Origin: an uncultured Oscillospiraceae bacterium
Lineage (GTDB): Bacteria > Bacillota > Clostridia > Oscillospirales > Ruminococcaceae
Length of the DNA: 24,490 nucleotides
NCBI GenBank assembly: GCA_910579125.1
Contig: CAJTTH010000016.1
Span: 41,028 to 65,517, forward strand
Reading direction: 5' to 3'
Shown here piece by piece: positions 1-8,524 of the stretch. A program made the position numbers and the translations under genes. Under the pieces are notes generated by a model that was given only the letters and a program-made list of their open reading frames with translations, searched no databases and was not told the origin of the DNA. Position 1 is the first letter of the stretch. Every line of letters starts with the position of its first letter.

Positions 1-1213
1 TTATGGGTTCCATATACATATTTATCGGTTCTCCGACAATAATGTAGTCAAACTGGCGTCCTGCAAGGCTATCGTCTATAAATTCGATTCTGTCGCAAAA
101 AACCTCATCTGCAACAGAATCCAGGTGTTTGACATATTTGAACTTTGAGGTAAACGCCGTGGAATTGGTTGTGAAAATTCCAAAATTACGCAGTCTGTTT
201 CTCACATCCAACAGTCCTTGTCCACATCTTACATCAACGGCAAGAATATCCGGATTCTCTTTTGATGATAGATTTTCGGCAAGCATACCTGTCAATTCTT
301 TTTCAAAGTGCAAAACATCGCCAAACTGATCCATCCCGCCGAGCGTCTCTTCAAGCATAGCTGTGCGATTTTTTTTCATCATACGCCCTATATCGGTCTG
401 ATCGTGTAATCCGTGATTGTCTTTTTTCTCTCCGGTAATATGGTCGTGGCAGATCCAAGTATCACCCAAAAACATATTTCGATAGCCGCTTAACCGCAGA
501 CGGTTTGAAACGCATTCATCGCCTCCCCAGAAATAGTCGTAATAACCAAAGGACAGCAACGCTTCTCGTTTGAATGCAGTGCCTATCAGTGTAACGATCA
601 TTCGTTCTTCCCATTTTCGCGGGTCGTGATGATTTACTTTTTCTCCTATCTCAAAGATTTCTTCATAGCTGTTATATGGGATTCCGGGATTTTGCAGCAT
701 CCAAGTATTTGACGCCATAGGAGTTGCAGAGCCAATGTCCGGACTTGAATCCAGGCACGCAATCAAATTCTGAATTGCATTTTTGGTGAATATTTCATCA
801 TTCATTACCATCAGAAAGATATCTCCCGAAGCATAATGAAACATCAGCTGAGAACCAAATATAGCTCCATAATATCTGCCAATCGGTTTTGCGACTTGTA
901 TAATTTTTTTGCGTGATACGGGTACCGACTGAAAAAAATCAAGTGTTGCGTTATCATCGTTGGAAGCGTTGTCCACCAAAATCATTTCATAATCTACGTC
1001 GTCAATATAACGCAAAATGCTGTCAACACAGCGTTTGGTTTGATCGAGATGATGATAAGCAAGTACGCAAATGCTGAGCTTTGGCGCACCTTTCGGTTTT
1101 GAAGCCATGTATACTTCATGTGCCACATAAGTTCTGTTGGTTGAATTTATGGGCTGCAGTTCATCGTCGTACGCACGTTCATAAATTATAGGCTCTACCT
1201 CAAATGACTTCAT
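1..1213 (-). CDS. Family 2 glycosyltransferase with C-terminal methyltransferase-like domain, 3' end outside window
   Basis: The frame is open from an ATG at 1213 to the window edge (about 404 codons) with no stop, so the C-terminus is missing. An AGGAGGT site sits just before the ATG. Residues about 45-280 look like a GT-A family 2 domain: a start of the type LSICVLAYHHLDQTKRC, then LVDNASNDD for nucleotide binding, then a VMNDE segment where the metal-binding DxD is expected. From about residue 315 a second domain begins (ILAVDVRCGQGLLDVRNRL) and continues to FDYIIVGEP, resembling the SAM-binding fold. The same two-domain layout occurs in the protein at 4669-6195, so the two are paralogues. 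It lies 15 bp after the rfbC-type gene and is the last visible gene of the glycan operon. It probably transfers a sugar to flagellin or a surface glycan. Donor and acceptor cannot be read from sequence. Confidence 0.85.
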   Translation of the reverse strand, partial: MKSFEVEPIIYERAYDDELQPINSTNRTYVAHEVYMASKPKGAPKLSICVLAYHHLDQTKRCVDSILRYIDDVDYEMILVDNASNDDNATLDFFQSVPVSRKKIIQVAKPIGRYYGAIFGSQLMFHYASGDIFLMVMNDEIFTKNAIQNLIACLDSSPDIGSATPMASNTWMLQNPGIPYNSYEEIFEIGEKVNHHDPRKWEERMIVTLIGTAFKREALLSFGYYDYFWGGDECVSNRLRLSGYRNMFLGDTWICHDHITGEKKDNHGLHDQTDIGRMMKKNRTAMLEETLGGMDQFGDVLHFEKELTGMLAENLSSKENPDILAVDVRCGQGLLDVRNRLRNFGIFTTNSTAFTSKFKYVKHLDSVADEVFCDRIEFIDDSLAGRQFDYIIVGEPINMYMEPI

Positions 1214-1228
1214 AACAACCTCCTGTTA

Positions 1229-1792
1229 TTACAAATATTTTTCACAAAAATCCCTAAGTGATAGTGCTTTTTTGTCCTTATCAGAGATAATTAACTTGTC
1301 GACCTTGTCCAAAGGCCAAGCTATATCAATATCTTTATCATTATAGCAAATGCCGCTGTCGAATTCTTTTATATAATCTCCCGAACATACGTAATTCACA
1401 ACGGTATTATCTTGAAGCGCCAGAAAACCGTGAAAAAAGCCTGCGGGAATGTAGAACATTTTTTGATTTTCCGCGCTTAGGTTGACCGACGCGTACTTTC
1501 CGAATGTAGGAGAACCTTTTCGTGCATCCACCGCTACATCAAAAATTTCGCCGCTTATGCATCGTATCAGCTTGTGCTGCGGTGCGGTGTGCTGCATATG
1601 CATTCCGCGTAAAACGCCTTTTTGGGAAACCGACTCGTCAATCTCCGATATTTCCAGATCCAAGCCGTTTGCTTTAAAAATATTATGCTCGTAAGTCTTG
1701 CGGAAGCAACCGCGTTCATCGTTAAAAATGAATGGAGCAATAATTTTAAGTCCCTCGATTTGCGGATTTTCTTCAAAAGAGAAATTTTGCAT
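1229..1792 (-). CDS. rfbC: dTDP-4-dehydrorhamnose 3,5-epimerase family protein (RfbC/RmlC-like)
   Basis: This 187-residue protein has the usual length of RmlC-type cupin epimerases. Visible family motifs are GVLRGMHMQ (residues 59-67, catalytic His65), HKLIRCISGEIFDVAVD with Lys74, FYIPAGFFHGF with His121, Tyr140 in the SGDY segment and the C-terminal NDKDIDIAWP. A GGGAGGG site precedes the ATG, which lies 1 bp past the rfbG stop, so the genes are coupled. RmlC normally epimerises C3 and C5 of dTDP-4-keto-6-deoxyglucose. Here no dTDP genes (rmlA, rmlB) are visible and the neighbours make the CDP-linked 4-keto sugar, so the likely substrate is CDP-4-keto-6-deoxyglucose. That substrate assignment is inferred from context; the fold assignment is secure. 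Confidence 0.9.
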   Translation of the reverse strand: MQNFSFEENPQIEGLKIIAPFIFNDERGCFRKTYEHNIFKANGLDLEISEIDESVSQKGVLRGMHMQHTAPQHKLIRCISGEIFDVAVDARKGSPTFGKYASVNLSAENQKMFYIPAGFFHGFLALQDNTVVNYVCSGDYIKEFDSGICYNDKDIDIAWPLDKVDKLIISDKDKKALSLRDFCEKYL

Positions 1793-1793
1793 T

Positions 1794-2861
1794 TCAATAC
1801 CCTCCCGCCAAAATAAATTCGTTAATTTGTTTGTCGGTGCAAACCTTTAATTTATCAGTTGAACTGCCGTCTACGAACAGCTTGCTCCACTCAACCGTTT
1901 TTGTAATCGCAGTTTCCAGGTTCCACACGGGTTTCCAGCCTAATCTCGCTTTGATCTTTGAGCAGTCGAGTTTAAGGAAATTAGCTTCGTGACACCCATT
2001 GTCAGACTTGTCGACTCGTTTTAAACCACCCCATTTTTCCGAAAACAAATCGACCAATTTCCCTGTTTCGCAACACCCGTCGTTGTCGGGACCTATGTTA
2101 TAGTTATCGGCAAATGAAATATCCTCAAATTGTTTCTGAGCGATCAAAAGATACCCGAAAAGCGCGTCCAAAACGTGTTGGTACGGTCTTGTGGATTGTG
2201 GATTTCGTACAATTATATCTTTGCGGTTTTGTGCAGCTCTCACGCAGTCCGGGATGATTCTGTCAGCTGCAAAATCTCCTCCGCCGATAACGTTTCCTGC
2301 GCGTGCTGTTGAAACTGCTTTTTTATCGTTTGACAAAAAACTTTTCATATATGAAAAGGTCACCAATTCCGAGCAGGATTTTGAATTTGAATATGGGTCG
2401 CTGCCGCACAATTCGTCGTTTTCGCGGTACCCCCAAGTCCATTCGTTATTACGGTAAACCTTATCAGTAGTGATGTTTAATAATGATTTTACGCATTCTG
2501 TTTGCCGAACGCATTCAAGCACGTTTACCGTACCCATAATGTTTGTTTCAAAAGTCTGCACGGGATTTTTGTAGCCCTCACGAACGATCGGCTGTGCAGC
2601 AAGATGAAAAATGATCTCCGGTTTATATTGTTCAAAAACAAATCCCAACTTGTTTAAGTCGCGAATATCGCCGATTACAGAAGTCATACCTTTTTCGATT
2701 TCGCAAAGGTTAAACATAGACGGCTCAGTCGGGGTTTCAAGCGAATAACCCGTGACAGCCGCACCAAGCAACTTTAAAATTTCACACAACCAAGCACCTT
2801 TAAACCCGGTGTGTCCTGTTATAAGAACATTTTTTCCTTTATAGAATTCTGTCAAATTCAT
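1794..2861 (-). CDS. rfbG: CDP-glucose 4,6-dehydratase
   Basis: This extended short-chain dehydrogenase of 355 residues converts CDP-D-glucose to CDP-4-keto-6-deoxy-D-glucose with tightly bound NAD. The Rossmann motif GHTGFKG is at residues 16-22, HLAAQPIV follows at about 85, NITTDKVY at about 130, and the catalytic pair is Tyr157/Lys161 in YSNSK. TRPYQHVLDAL and the surrounding segment are typical of RfbG. The frame is open upstream to 3053, but that part is antisense-like sequence inside rfbF. The ATG at 2861 is preferred because it follows a GGAAGG site and lies 4 bp after the rfbF stop. It works directly after RfbF in the pathway. Confidence 0.93.
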   Translation of the reverse strand: MNLTEFYKGKNVLITGHTGFKGAWLCEILKLLGAAVTGYSLETPTEPSMFNLCEIEKGMTSVIGDIRDLNKLGFVFEQYKPEIIFHLAAQPIVREGYKNPVQTFETNIMGTVNVLECVRQTECVKSLLNITTDKVYRNNEWTWGYRENDELCGSDPYSNSKSCSELVTFSYMKSFLSNDKKAVSTARAGNVIGGGDFAADRIIPDCVRAAQNRKDIIVRNPQSTRPYQHVLDALFGYLLIAQKQFEDISFADNYNIGPDNDGCCETGKLVDLFSEKWGGLKRVDKSDNGCHEANFLKLDCSKIKARLGWKPVWNLETAITKTVEWSKLFVDGSSTDKLKVCTDKQINEFILAGGY

Positions 2862-2865
2862 CTTT

Positions 2866-3645
2866 TTAATCCTTCCACTTTTTCCATGGCGCTTGACCCG
2901 ATGAATAAAGTCGCTCCAGCATTTCCATTTCGCGCTTTGTGTCCATACATTGCCAAAAGCCGTTGTGCGCGTAAGACATAAGTTCGCCTTCCTCTGCCAG
3001 CTTTTCAAGCGGAGCGCGCTCAAAAATTGTTTTATCATCGCTGATATAATCAAAAACTTCAGGGTTAAGCACCATATATCCCGCGTTTATCGGCGCACTG
3101 TCTGTCGCATTTTTCTCACGGAAGGAGTGCACGGAATTGTCCGCGCTTATTTCCAAAATACCCTTTTCTTGCTTGGGAATAACGGATGTCAAGGTAGCAA
3201 TTTTCCCATGGCTTTTGTGAAACTTAACAAGTTCCGCAATATTTACGTCGCAAACACCGTCACCATAGGTCATCATAAATGGCTCGTTTCCCGTGTATTT
3301 TTGTATTCGCTTAATACGCCCGCCAGTCATTGTTTCAAGTCCGGTATCAACGATTGTTACACGCCACGGCTCGGTACGTCTGTCATGAATTTCTAAACGG
3401 TTTTCCTCTGTAAAATCAAAGGTAACATCAGAAGTATACAGAAAATAATCTGCAAACCATTCTTTTATCATATGTTGCCGATAACCCGCACATATAATAA
3501 ATTCGTTAAACCCGTAATAGGAATATTCTTTCATAATGTGCCATAAAATCGGCATTCCGCCGATTTCAATCATTGGTTTCGGCTTTATACTTGATTCTTC
3601 GGAAATCCGCGTTCCGTATCCGCCGGCAAGCAATACGACTTTCAT
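2866..3645 (-). CDS. rfbF: Glucose-1-phosphate cytidylyltransferase
   Basis: This protein makes CDP-D-glucose from CTP and glucose 1-phosphate, the entry step of CDP-6-deoxysugar pathways. It has 259 residues, the normal length. The nucleotide-binding signature LAGGYGTR is at residues 6-13, followed by KPKPMIEIGG (21-30) and PILWHIMKEYSYYGFNEFIICAGY. YGDGVCDV (127-134) carries the metal-binding Asp129. A GGGGGAG site precedes the ATG. The ATG overlaps the stop of the upstream oxidoreductase by 4 bp (ATGA), which implies translational coupling and a shared transcript. Confidence is high because the family signature is distinctive and complete. Confidence 0.94.
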   Translation of the reverse strand: MKVVLLAGGYGTRISEESSIKPKPMIEIGGMPILWHIMKEYSYYGFNEFIICAGYRQHMIKEWFADYFLYTSDVTFDFTEENRLEIHDRRTEPWRVTIVDTGLETMTGGRIKRIQKYTGNEPFMMTYGDGVCDVNIAELVKFHKSHGKIATLTSVIPKQEKGILEISADNSVHSFREKNATDSAPINAGYMVLNPEVFDYISDDKTIFERAPLEKLAEEGELMSYAHNGFWQCMDTKREMEMLERLYSSGQAPWKKWKD

Positions 3646-4562
3646 TTTTTACTCCCCCGTATCTCATCTGCAAGCATTTTAATTCCCTCGCGAAAACTAA
3701 CTTTCGGTTGAAAGCCGAGTTTCGAAAGCTTATATGTATCAAACAGACTGTGGTAATTATAATAAATGCCGTTAAACGGAACAGCTCCAAAATCAATCTT
3801 AACATCAGGATTAAGAATTTCGGCTGCTTCCAACACAAACTGCTTTAACGGATATTGCTCCTCATTGCCAATATAATACATACAGAATGGTTCGCCTTTT
3901 ATAGCGGCGATTTTCACGGCTTCTGCAACATCTGAAACGAATATGAAATCATAAAGTTGTTCACAGGTTGTGAGTTTCAGATGTTCGTTGTTGATTATAG
4001 AGCGCGCCAGGCGATTCATGAAAAAGGGAGCACTCTTTCCTGTACCGTAACAGTTGGATATTACGGCATCAATATGTTCAATGCCCAATGATGCTGCCAA
4101 CGTTTTTGTCATCATTGAAACCATGAGTTTTGTAATACTGTAACAATATGCAGGGGAAGGTACTGCTTTATCATTCAGCACATACTCTTTTGCTTCGTAT
4201 GATTTAATACTGTTTGCGGTGACAAATCGTTGACAACCGATTTTTTTTGCCGCTTTGACCGCCGCACAAGCTGCTGAATAATTTTCTGTTTGAACATCAA
4301 AGTTGCTTAGATCCGCACCGACTGTCGCTTTCCATGCAAAATGTAAAAACAAATCACATTTTTCCGAAATTATTTCCGGAAGCATTTCGATATTATTTAG
4401 TTCACAATAACAAATTTTTACGCCGCTTATATTTTCAATGGCAGAAACATCAGATGATTTATTGCGGACAACCGCAATAACTTCATATCCGTCCGATGCA
4501 AAGCTCTTCACCAACCAACGTCCGATAAATCCGTTTGCGCCTGTTATAATAATTCTTTTCAT
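3642..4562 (-). CDS. NAD(P)-dependent sugar epimerase/reductase (extended SDR family)
   Basis: The protein has 306 residues from the ATG at 4562, which follows a GAGG site; the frame extends to a TTG at 4589 but no ribosome binding site precedes that. The N-terminal Rossmann motif GANGFIG is at residues 8-14. The catalytic pair is Tyr141/Lys145 (YSITK), and a Ser-rich VTANSIKSYE strand lies before it. These features define the extended SDR family of nucleotide-sugar reductases and epimerases. Its position just before rfbF and the 4-bp overlap suggest it acts on the CDP-4-keto-6-deoxyhexose, probably as the final C4 reductase, comparable in role to CDP-abequose or CDP-paratose synthases. The exact product is not predictable from sequence. 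Confidence 0.85.
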   Translation of the reverse strand: MKRIIITGANGFIGRWLVKSFASDGYEVIAVVRNKSSDVSAIENISGVKICYCELNNIEMLPEIISEKCDLFLHFAWKATVGADLSNFDVQTENYSAACAAVKAAKKIGCQRFVTANSIKSYEAKEYVLNDKAVPSPAYCYSITKLMVSMMTKTLAASLGIEHIDAVISNCYGTGKSAPFFMNRLARSIINNEHLKLTTCEQLYDFIFVSDVAEAVKIAAIKGEPFCMYYIGNEEQYPLKQFVLEAAEILNPDVKIDFGAVPFNGIYYNYHSLFDTYKLSKLGFQPKVSFREGIKMLADEIRGSKK

Positions 4563-4668
4563 TTCCAGCCTCATTTCGAGAAGTTCCAACCAAAATCAAT
4601 CGGTCAAATCGCTCCCACATTGAGATATACATTGTAATAATTAAAAATGCCTTAGCAGATTTGCCGTC

Positions 4669-6195
4669 TTATTTAATAATTTTAAAAAATGATTTTTCGG
4701 TCAAAAGATTACCGACAAGTTTTTGTGTCGATATGCTGGCCTCTTTTGAAGAATCGACCAGCAAGTTTATAAATTCCATAACATCTTCCGGAACCTGATA
4801 AGGAATAACGGCAACCTTATGAGCAGCTTTAGCTCCGAGTTTTTTGACCTGCTGAACAAATTGTTCCTCGCTTAGAGCAAACGCGTTTGCCGATGTTTGG
4901 TCATTATACCCGAACATTAAAAGAAGGGCGTTAACGTCATACACGTTTTTGAGCGGTAAAAAGAGTTGACCTCCTTTTTTCAGCAACGATAAGGCGGTCT
5001 CGATAACCTCCTCATAATTATTAAACTCATTTATATTTTTATGTATAATTATATAATCAAAATGATCCGGCTGAAAACTGCTGCGCAGCAATTCAATATT
5101 GGCGCAGACCACGTTTCCCTCACAGATCGTCTTTAGATCAGTGTAATATTTCGCGTCACTCGTAAACGCGGAAATTTGAGCATTGTAAATGCCATATCTT
5201 CTGATAACATTCTTTATGTCAAGAGCAGGCGTTCCGCATTTCGTTTCAATTCCCAGAATTTTAACGTTTTCTTTTTTAACGGGAGGTGTAATACTGTCAC
5301 TCAAATAGTTGCAAATGTAGTCATTTACATCATCCCAAGCGTCAATTCCGTAGTACTTTTCCTTGAAATAACTTCTTCCCGCTTGAAGCGTTTCCATAAA
5401 TTTTTGAGGATCTTTATCCTCCATATTTCTGAAATCATGGTTATGGTGAATCCATGTATCCCCCGCAAGAACAGCCTTGTAGCCTGCTCGTCTAACCCGA
5501 AATGTTATGTCGTCGTCTGCAAAATCATGAACAAATCCTACGTCAAAAAGCGGCATTCCGACAGCATACAGGCAAGCTGTTTTAAACAGCGTTCCAAGGG
5601 TAATAAGCCGCAGTCGCTCGTGCCATTTTGCCGGATCGGTCTTATTGTACGCAGCAGCCTTTTTTTGCATTTCTTCCCGGCTTTGGAAATCCAAATCTAC
5701 CTGCTGTAAGTTGCTGACATTAGAACAAACCGGATTTACCATTCCGATTTTCGGGTCAGACTTCGCAACGGCAAGCAAATTATAAAGCCAATTTTCGGTA
5801 ACGATAATATCGTTTGGAACAAGCACGACATATTGTGAGATCCAGTTTAGTTCAATGCAGCATAATGCAAAACGCTGATCAACATTTTTGGTAATTCTGA
5901 CAATTCTGACTTTATTATGCGGTACGGATTTAAAGTATTCAAATGTGTCATCGCTTGACCCGTTATCTACAAGAATAAGGTCAAAATCCACATTTTGCGA
6001 GTATTTCAAAACGCTTTCTACACATTCTTTTGTTTTGTCAAGCCGGTTATAAGCCGTTACCACAATTGAAACTTCCGATGAATATTTCTTGGAGGACGCA
6101 ACTAACTCGGAAACTTTTATGCGTTCTTTATATAACGAGGCGGCCTCGCCGGAGTAAGTGTTTGTATCAATATTTATTTCATATATCTCATGCAT
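4669..6195 (-). CDS. Family 2 glycosyltransferase fused to a SAM-methyltransferase-like domain
   Basis: The protein has 508 residues from the ATG at 6195. A GGAGG lies 5 bp upstream; the in-frame TTG at 6207 is part of that site and is not a start. Residues about 40-290 form a GT-A domain with VSIVVTAYNRLDKTKEC, the nucleotide-binding LVDNGSSDD (about 76-83) and VPNDI (about 126-130) in place of DxD. FADDDITFRVRRAGYKAV and WIHHNHDF complete a GT2 pattern. From about residue 310 a second domain shows ILGIETKCGTPALDI, FDYIIIHKNINEFNNYEEV and LLKKGGQLFLPL, the strand order of a Rossmann methyltransferase, with a weak motif I. It could modify the transferred sugar or only bind SAM-like ligands. 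It is a paralogue of the gene at 1-1213. Confidence 0.85.
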   Translation of the reverse strand: MHEIYEINIDTNTYSGEAASLYKERIKVSELVASSKKYSSEVSIVVTAYNRLDKTKECVESVLKYSQNVDFDLILVDNGSSDDTFEYFKSVPHNKVRIVRITKNVDQRFALCCIELNWISQYVVLVPNDIIVTENWLYNLLAVAKSDPKIGMVNPVCSNVSNLQQVDLDFQSREEMQKKAAAYNKTDPAKWHERLRLITLGTLFKTACLYAVGMPLFDVGFVHDFADDDITFRVRRAGYKAVLAGDTWIHHNHDFRNMEDKDPQKFMETLQAGRSYFKEKYYGIDAWDDVNDYICNYLSDSITPPVKKENVKILGIETKCGTPALDIKNVIRRYGIYNAQISAFTSDAKYYTDLKTICEGNVVCANIELLRSSFQPDHFDYIIIHKNINEFNNYEEVIETALSLLKKGGQLFLPLKNVYDVNALLLMFGYNDQTSANAFALSEEQFVQQVKKLGAKAAHKVAVIPYQVPEDVMEFINLLVDSSKEASISTQKLVGNLLTEKSFFKIIK

Positions 6196-6264
6196 AAAAG
6201 CCTCCAAGTAGTTATAGTCAACCGCTTTGATATCGGGTAGGTCTGTTCGTACAGGTACGTTTTA

Positions 6265-8358
6265 TTAAAGAGCGCTTTGCTTTTCAATTTCTTCATGAAG
6301 TTCTGAAATTTCAGGATCACAGGGGCTTATGCCCTCAAGTTCGTCCACAAGAGACTGAGCAGCAACCAAATGCCCATCGCTAATTAAATTGCGGATGTTT
6401 TGTTTCGCCTGATCGGCAAGCATCTGCATTTCCGGATTGAGGTACCGCGCCTTAAATTTGCTTCTGTTTTCTCTTTCATACGTTTCGGCAACAAGTGATA
6501 TATCCCTCACATTATTTGTAAGCTTTTTAATTGCTGCTTTGAACAAAGCATAATCGCCTTTTGCCCTTTCAACCGCTACGTTGTAAACCATAGTTGCCGC
6601 GCGGATATCCCCGGGGATATCCGATTCATCCGAGAATGCTTTTCGCCACATCATACCAAGTTGTCCGTACATTTCAAACACCTTAGAAACTGTTCGGTTA
6701 TGTTCGGCAAATCTCAGCATAACCCACCCGTAAACACTTACCGCATTCAGCAATCCCTCGTTTGAAATAACATTTATATTATAACGTTCCAACAAATCGT
6801 CCGCTCCCGGATAATTTCCGAGCAGCATTTGCACGGCTCTGTCTGCGAAAAAGTCGTGTGTCAGCAAAAAAGGTGTGATATCAGCTTGTTTTTCAAGCAG
6901 AATGTACAGCATGTCCTCACTGTTTTCCGAACCGTATTTTTCCAGTAATGCTGTAATCATCTCAAAATCTGTTTTGCCGTTAAAATATCCCGTATAAAAT
7001 TCCGCAAGTTCTGCTCCGATTCCACCAACTGAGTCCATCTTCTTCAATAGAAATGTTCGTTTTTCAGGAGAGGTGGTGAAAAGTTTGCTGCGGGTTCGCG
7101 AAAGGAGATGACCCTTTCCAAAATCATCCAGCTCTTTGTAAAGAGAATTCCAACCATTGTATCCGATATTTTCCATGATTTCCATGCGGATATTTATATG
7201 ATTTCTCATAAAACTTTCATTGCCAAAATAGTCTTTGAGGTGAATTGCTCGCGCGTATTCATTTGCTAATCCGAACTTTTTCTCATGGTAACAGCAGCGG
7301 AAGAAAATGTCATAATCCGCTTGAATAGTTGTTTGCTCTAATCTGAATGGACCTAATGTTAAATCGTAAGTTTCCAAACGGCCATTTTTATATCTGCTGT
7401 ACAGTCTGATAAATTCCGCTAAAGTGTCAACAGCATCGGCATATAGATGTTTTTTATATTGCGAGTATCCCTCCCAAGCCCTGATATAACAGTCGTTAGC
7501 AAAATCTTTTGTGTGAAACGGATTGACAGTTTTGTCAAAATATTCATGCGCCAGATCTATTATACCGTTAAAATCCTCTTTTAAAACCAGAATTTTAAGC
7601 TTATGCGTGTAATATGCAATAATCGGATAGCTTTCGTGAGATATTTCTTTTAGCCCTATATTCAAATATTTCAAAGAATTGTCAATTTCGCCTATAACGT
7701 CATAACAGTCAGCAATCTGATCATAAACAAGCTGATTTACGCCCGTTGAAGGAGGATTATCCAATTCGTCAAACAGCATTTCAAGGTTTCTTTGAACCTT
7801 TTTATGCGCCAAATCCGTTGGAGTGCCGTCCTGCTTTGCATACACATATCCGTAGTGCACAACAGAGAAGTCAAGCTTTTTTACGGGTTCCATAAACGGG
7901 TAAAGACCTTCATGGATAGCATGAACAAATCTGGTCACGCCATTACGTCTTGTGAGCCGATTGGCGTGAAAATCCAAGTATGCGTTATCTGCTCCCTCGG
8001 TTCCCAAAGAACGGATAAGGTAGGTGGCCGATTGATACCGCATATATTCTCCGTTTTTGAAAAACTTGATAATGCCTGAGCAATCCTGCGCGATCTCGTC
8101 CGCATCGATAAACATATACCATTCGCCCTGCGCTCTGTCAAATGTGGAATTGCGCGCGGCAGCAAAATCATTTATCCACTCAAAATGAAAAACATTATCC
8201 GTGAATTTTTTTGCTATCTCAACAGTTCTGTCGGTCGAGCCGGTATCGGCGATAATAAGTTCGCTGTCAACAGCGTCAAGAAGCGGCTGTAAAGCAGTCA
8301 GACACTGCTCCAGATACTTCTCCTCATTTTTGACAATCATTCCTATCGACAGTACCAT
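6265..8358 (-). CDS. Glycosyltransferase family 2 with C-terminal helical/TPR-like region, likely flagellin glycosyltransferase
   Basis: This 697-residue protein starts at an ATG with an AGGGAGGAT site upstream. The first 120 residues are a GT2 domain of the SunS-like type: LSIGMIVKNEEKYLEQCL, LIIADTGSTDRTVEIAKKF and FIDADE, whose DxD (85-87) should bind the metal-nucleotide sugar. The rest is largely helical, with repeating segments about 34 residues apart that resemble tetratricopeptide repeats (for example around LDNPPSTGVNQLVYDQIADCYDVIGEID written in two parts). Such transferases typically modify proteins, including flagellin and glycopeptide bacteriocins. Being the first gene after the flagellin terminator, it is the best candidate for adding the first sugar to flagellin. 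The acceptor is inferred from context only. Confidence 0.87.
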   Translation of the reverse strand: MVLSIGMIVKNEEKYLEQCLTALQPLLDAVDSELIIADTGSTDRTVEIAKKFTDNVFHFEWINDFAAARNSTFDRAQGEWYMFIDADEIAQDCSGIIKFFKNGEYMRYQSATYLIRSLGTEGADNAYLDFHANRLTRRNGVTRFVHAIHEGLYPFMEPVKKLDFSVVHYGYVYAKQDGTPTDLAHKKVQRNLEMLFDELDNPPSTGVNQLVYDQIADCYDVIGEIDNSLKYLNIGLKEISHESYPIIAYYTHKLKILVLKEDFNGIIDLAHEYFDKTVNPFHTKDFANDCYIRAWEGYSQYKKHLYADAVDTLAEFIRLYSRYKNGRLETYDLTLGPFRLEQTTIQADYDIFFRCCYHEKKFGLANEYARAIHLKDYFGNESFMRNHINIRMEIMENIGYNGWNSLYKELDDFGKGHLLSRTRSKLFTTSPEKRTFLLKKMDSVGGIGAELAEFYTGYFNGKTDFEMITALLEKYGSENSEDMLYILLEKQADITPFLLTHDFFADRAVQMLLGNYPGADDLLERYNINVISNEGLLNAVSVYGWVMLRFAEHNRTVSKVFEMYGQLGMMWRKAFSDESDIPGDIRAATMVYNVAVERAKGDYALFKAAIKKLTNNVRDISLVAETYERENRSKFKARYLNPEMQMLADQAKQNIRNLISDGHLVAAQSLVDELEGISPCDPEISELHEEIEKQSAL

Positions 8359-8375
8359 AATATCCTCCCTGAAAA

Positions 8376-8399
8376 TATGATAATTTAGTATGATAATTT
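8376..8399. repeat. 11-bp direct repeat before the glycosyltransferase gene
   Basis: TATGATAATTT occurs at 8376-8386 and again at 8389-8399, separated by AG. It lies between the flagellin terminator and the glycosyltransferase start. Read on the minus strand, a weak sigma-A-like pair (TTGTGA, 16-bp spacer, TATCAT) overlaps the repeat, so it may be promoter or regulator-binding sequence. Evidence is limited to the repeat itself. Confidence 0.45.
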
Positions 8400-8402
8400 C
8401 AC

Positions 8403-8431
8403 AAAAACGCCCTCCCCCGCAGGAGAGGGCG
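8403..8431 (-). terminator. Rho-independent terminator of the flagellin gene
   Basis: On the minus strand a 7-bp GC-rich stem (CGCCCTC at 8425-8431 read in complement, partner GAGGGCG at 8408-8414) closes a 10-nt loop and is followed by a run of five U at 8407-8403. It lies about 95 bp after the flagellin stop and separates flagellin from the glycan genes. Confidence 0.85.
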
Positions 8432-8498
8432 CAATTGTCAAACTATCACGCCGCTATGCAGCTATGATAACCGCATTTTGCAAAACAAAACGCGAGGT

Positions 8499-8519
8499 TT
8501 GAATTGCGTAGCAATTCAA
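8499..8519 (-). other. Hairpin in the flagellin 3' untranslated region
   Basis: TTGAATTGC at 8499-8507 and GCAATTCAA at 8511-8519 form a perfect 9-bp stem with a 3-nt loop, starting 5 bp past the flagellin stop. There is no U tract, so it is unlikely to terminate by itself. It may protect the 3' end of an abundant mRNA, which is inferred. Confidence 0.6.
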
Positions 8520-8524
8520 TTTGA

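Noticed and set aside
2862..3053. N-terminal extension of the CDP-glucose dehydratase frame into rfbF
   Set aside because: The extension lies wholly in rfbF, has no homology to the dehydratase family, and the ATG at 2861 has a good site and normal family length.
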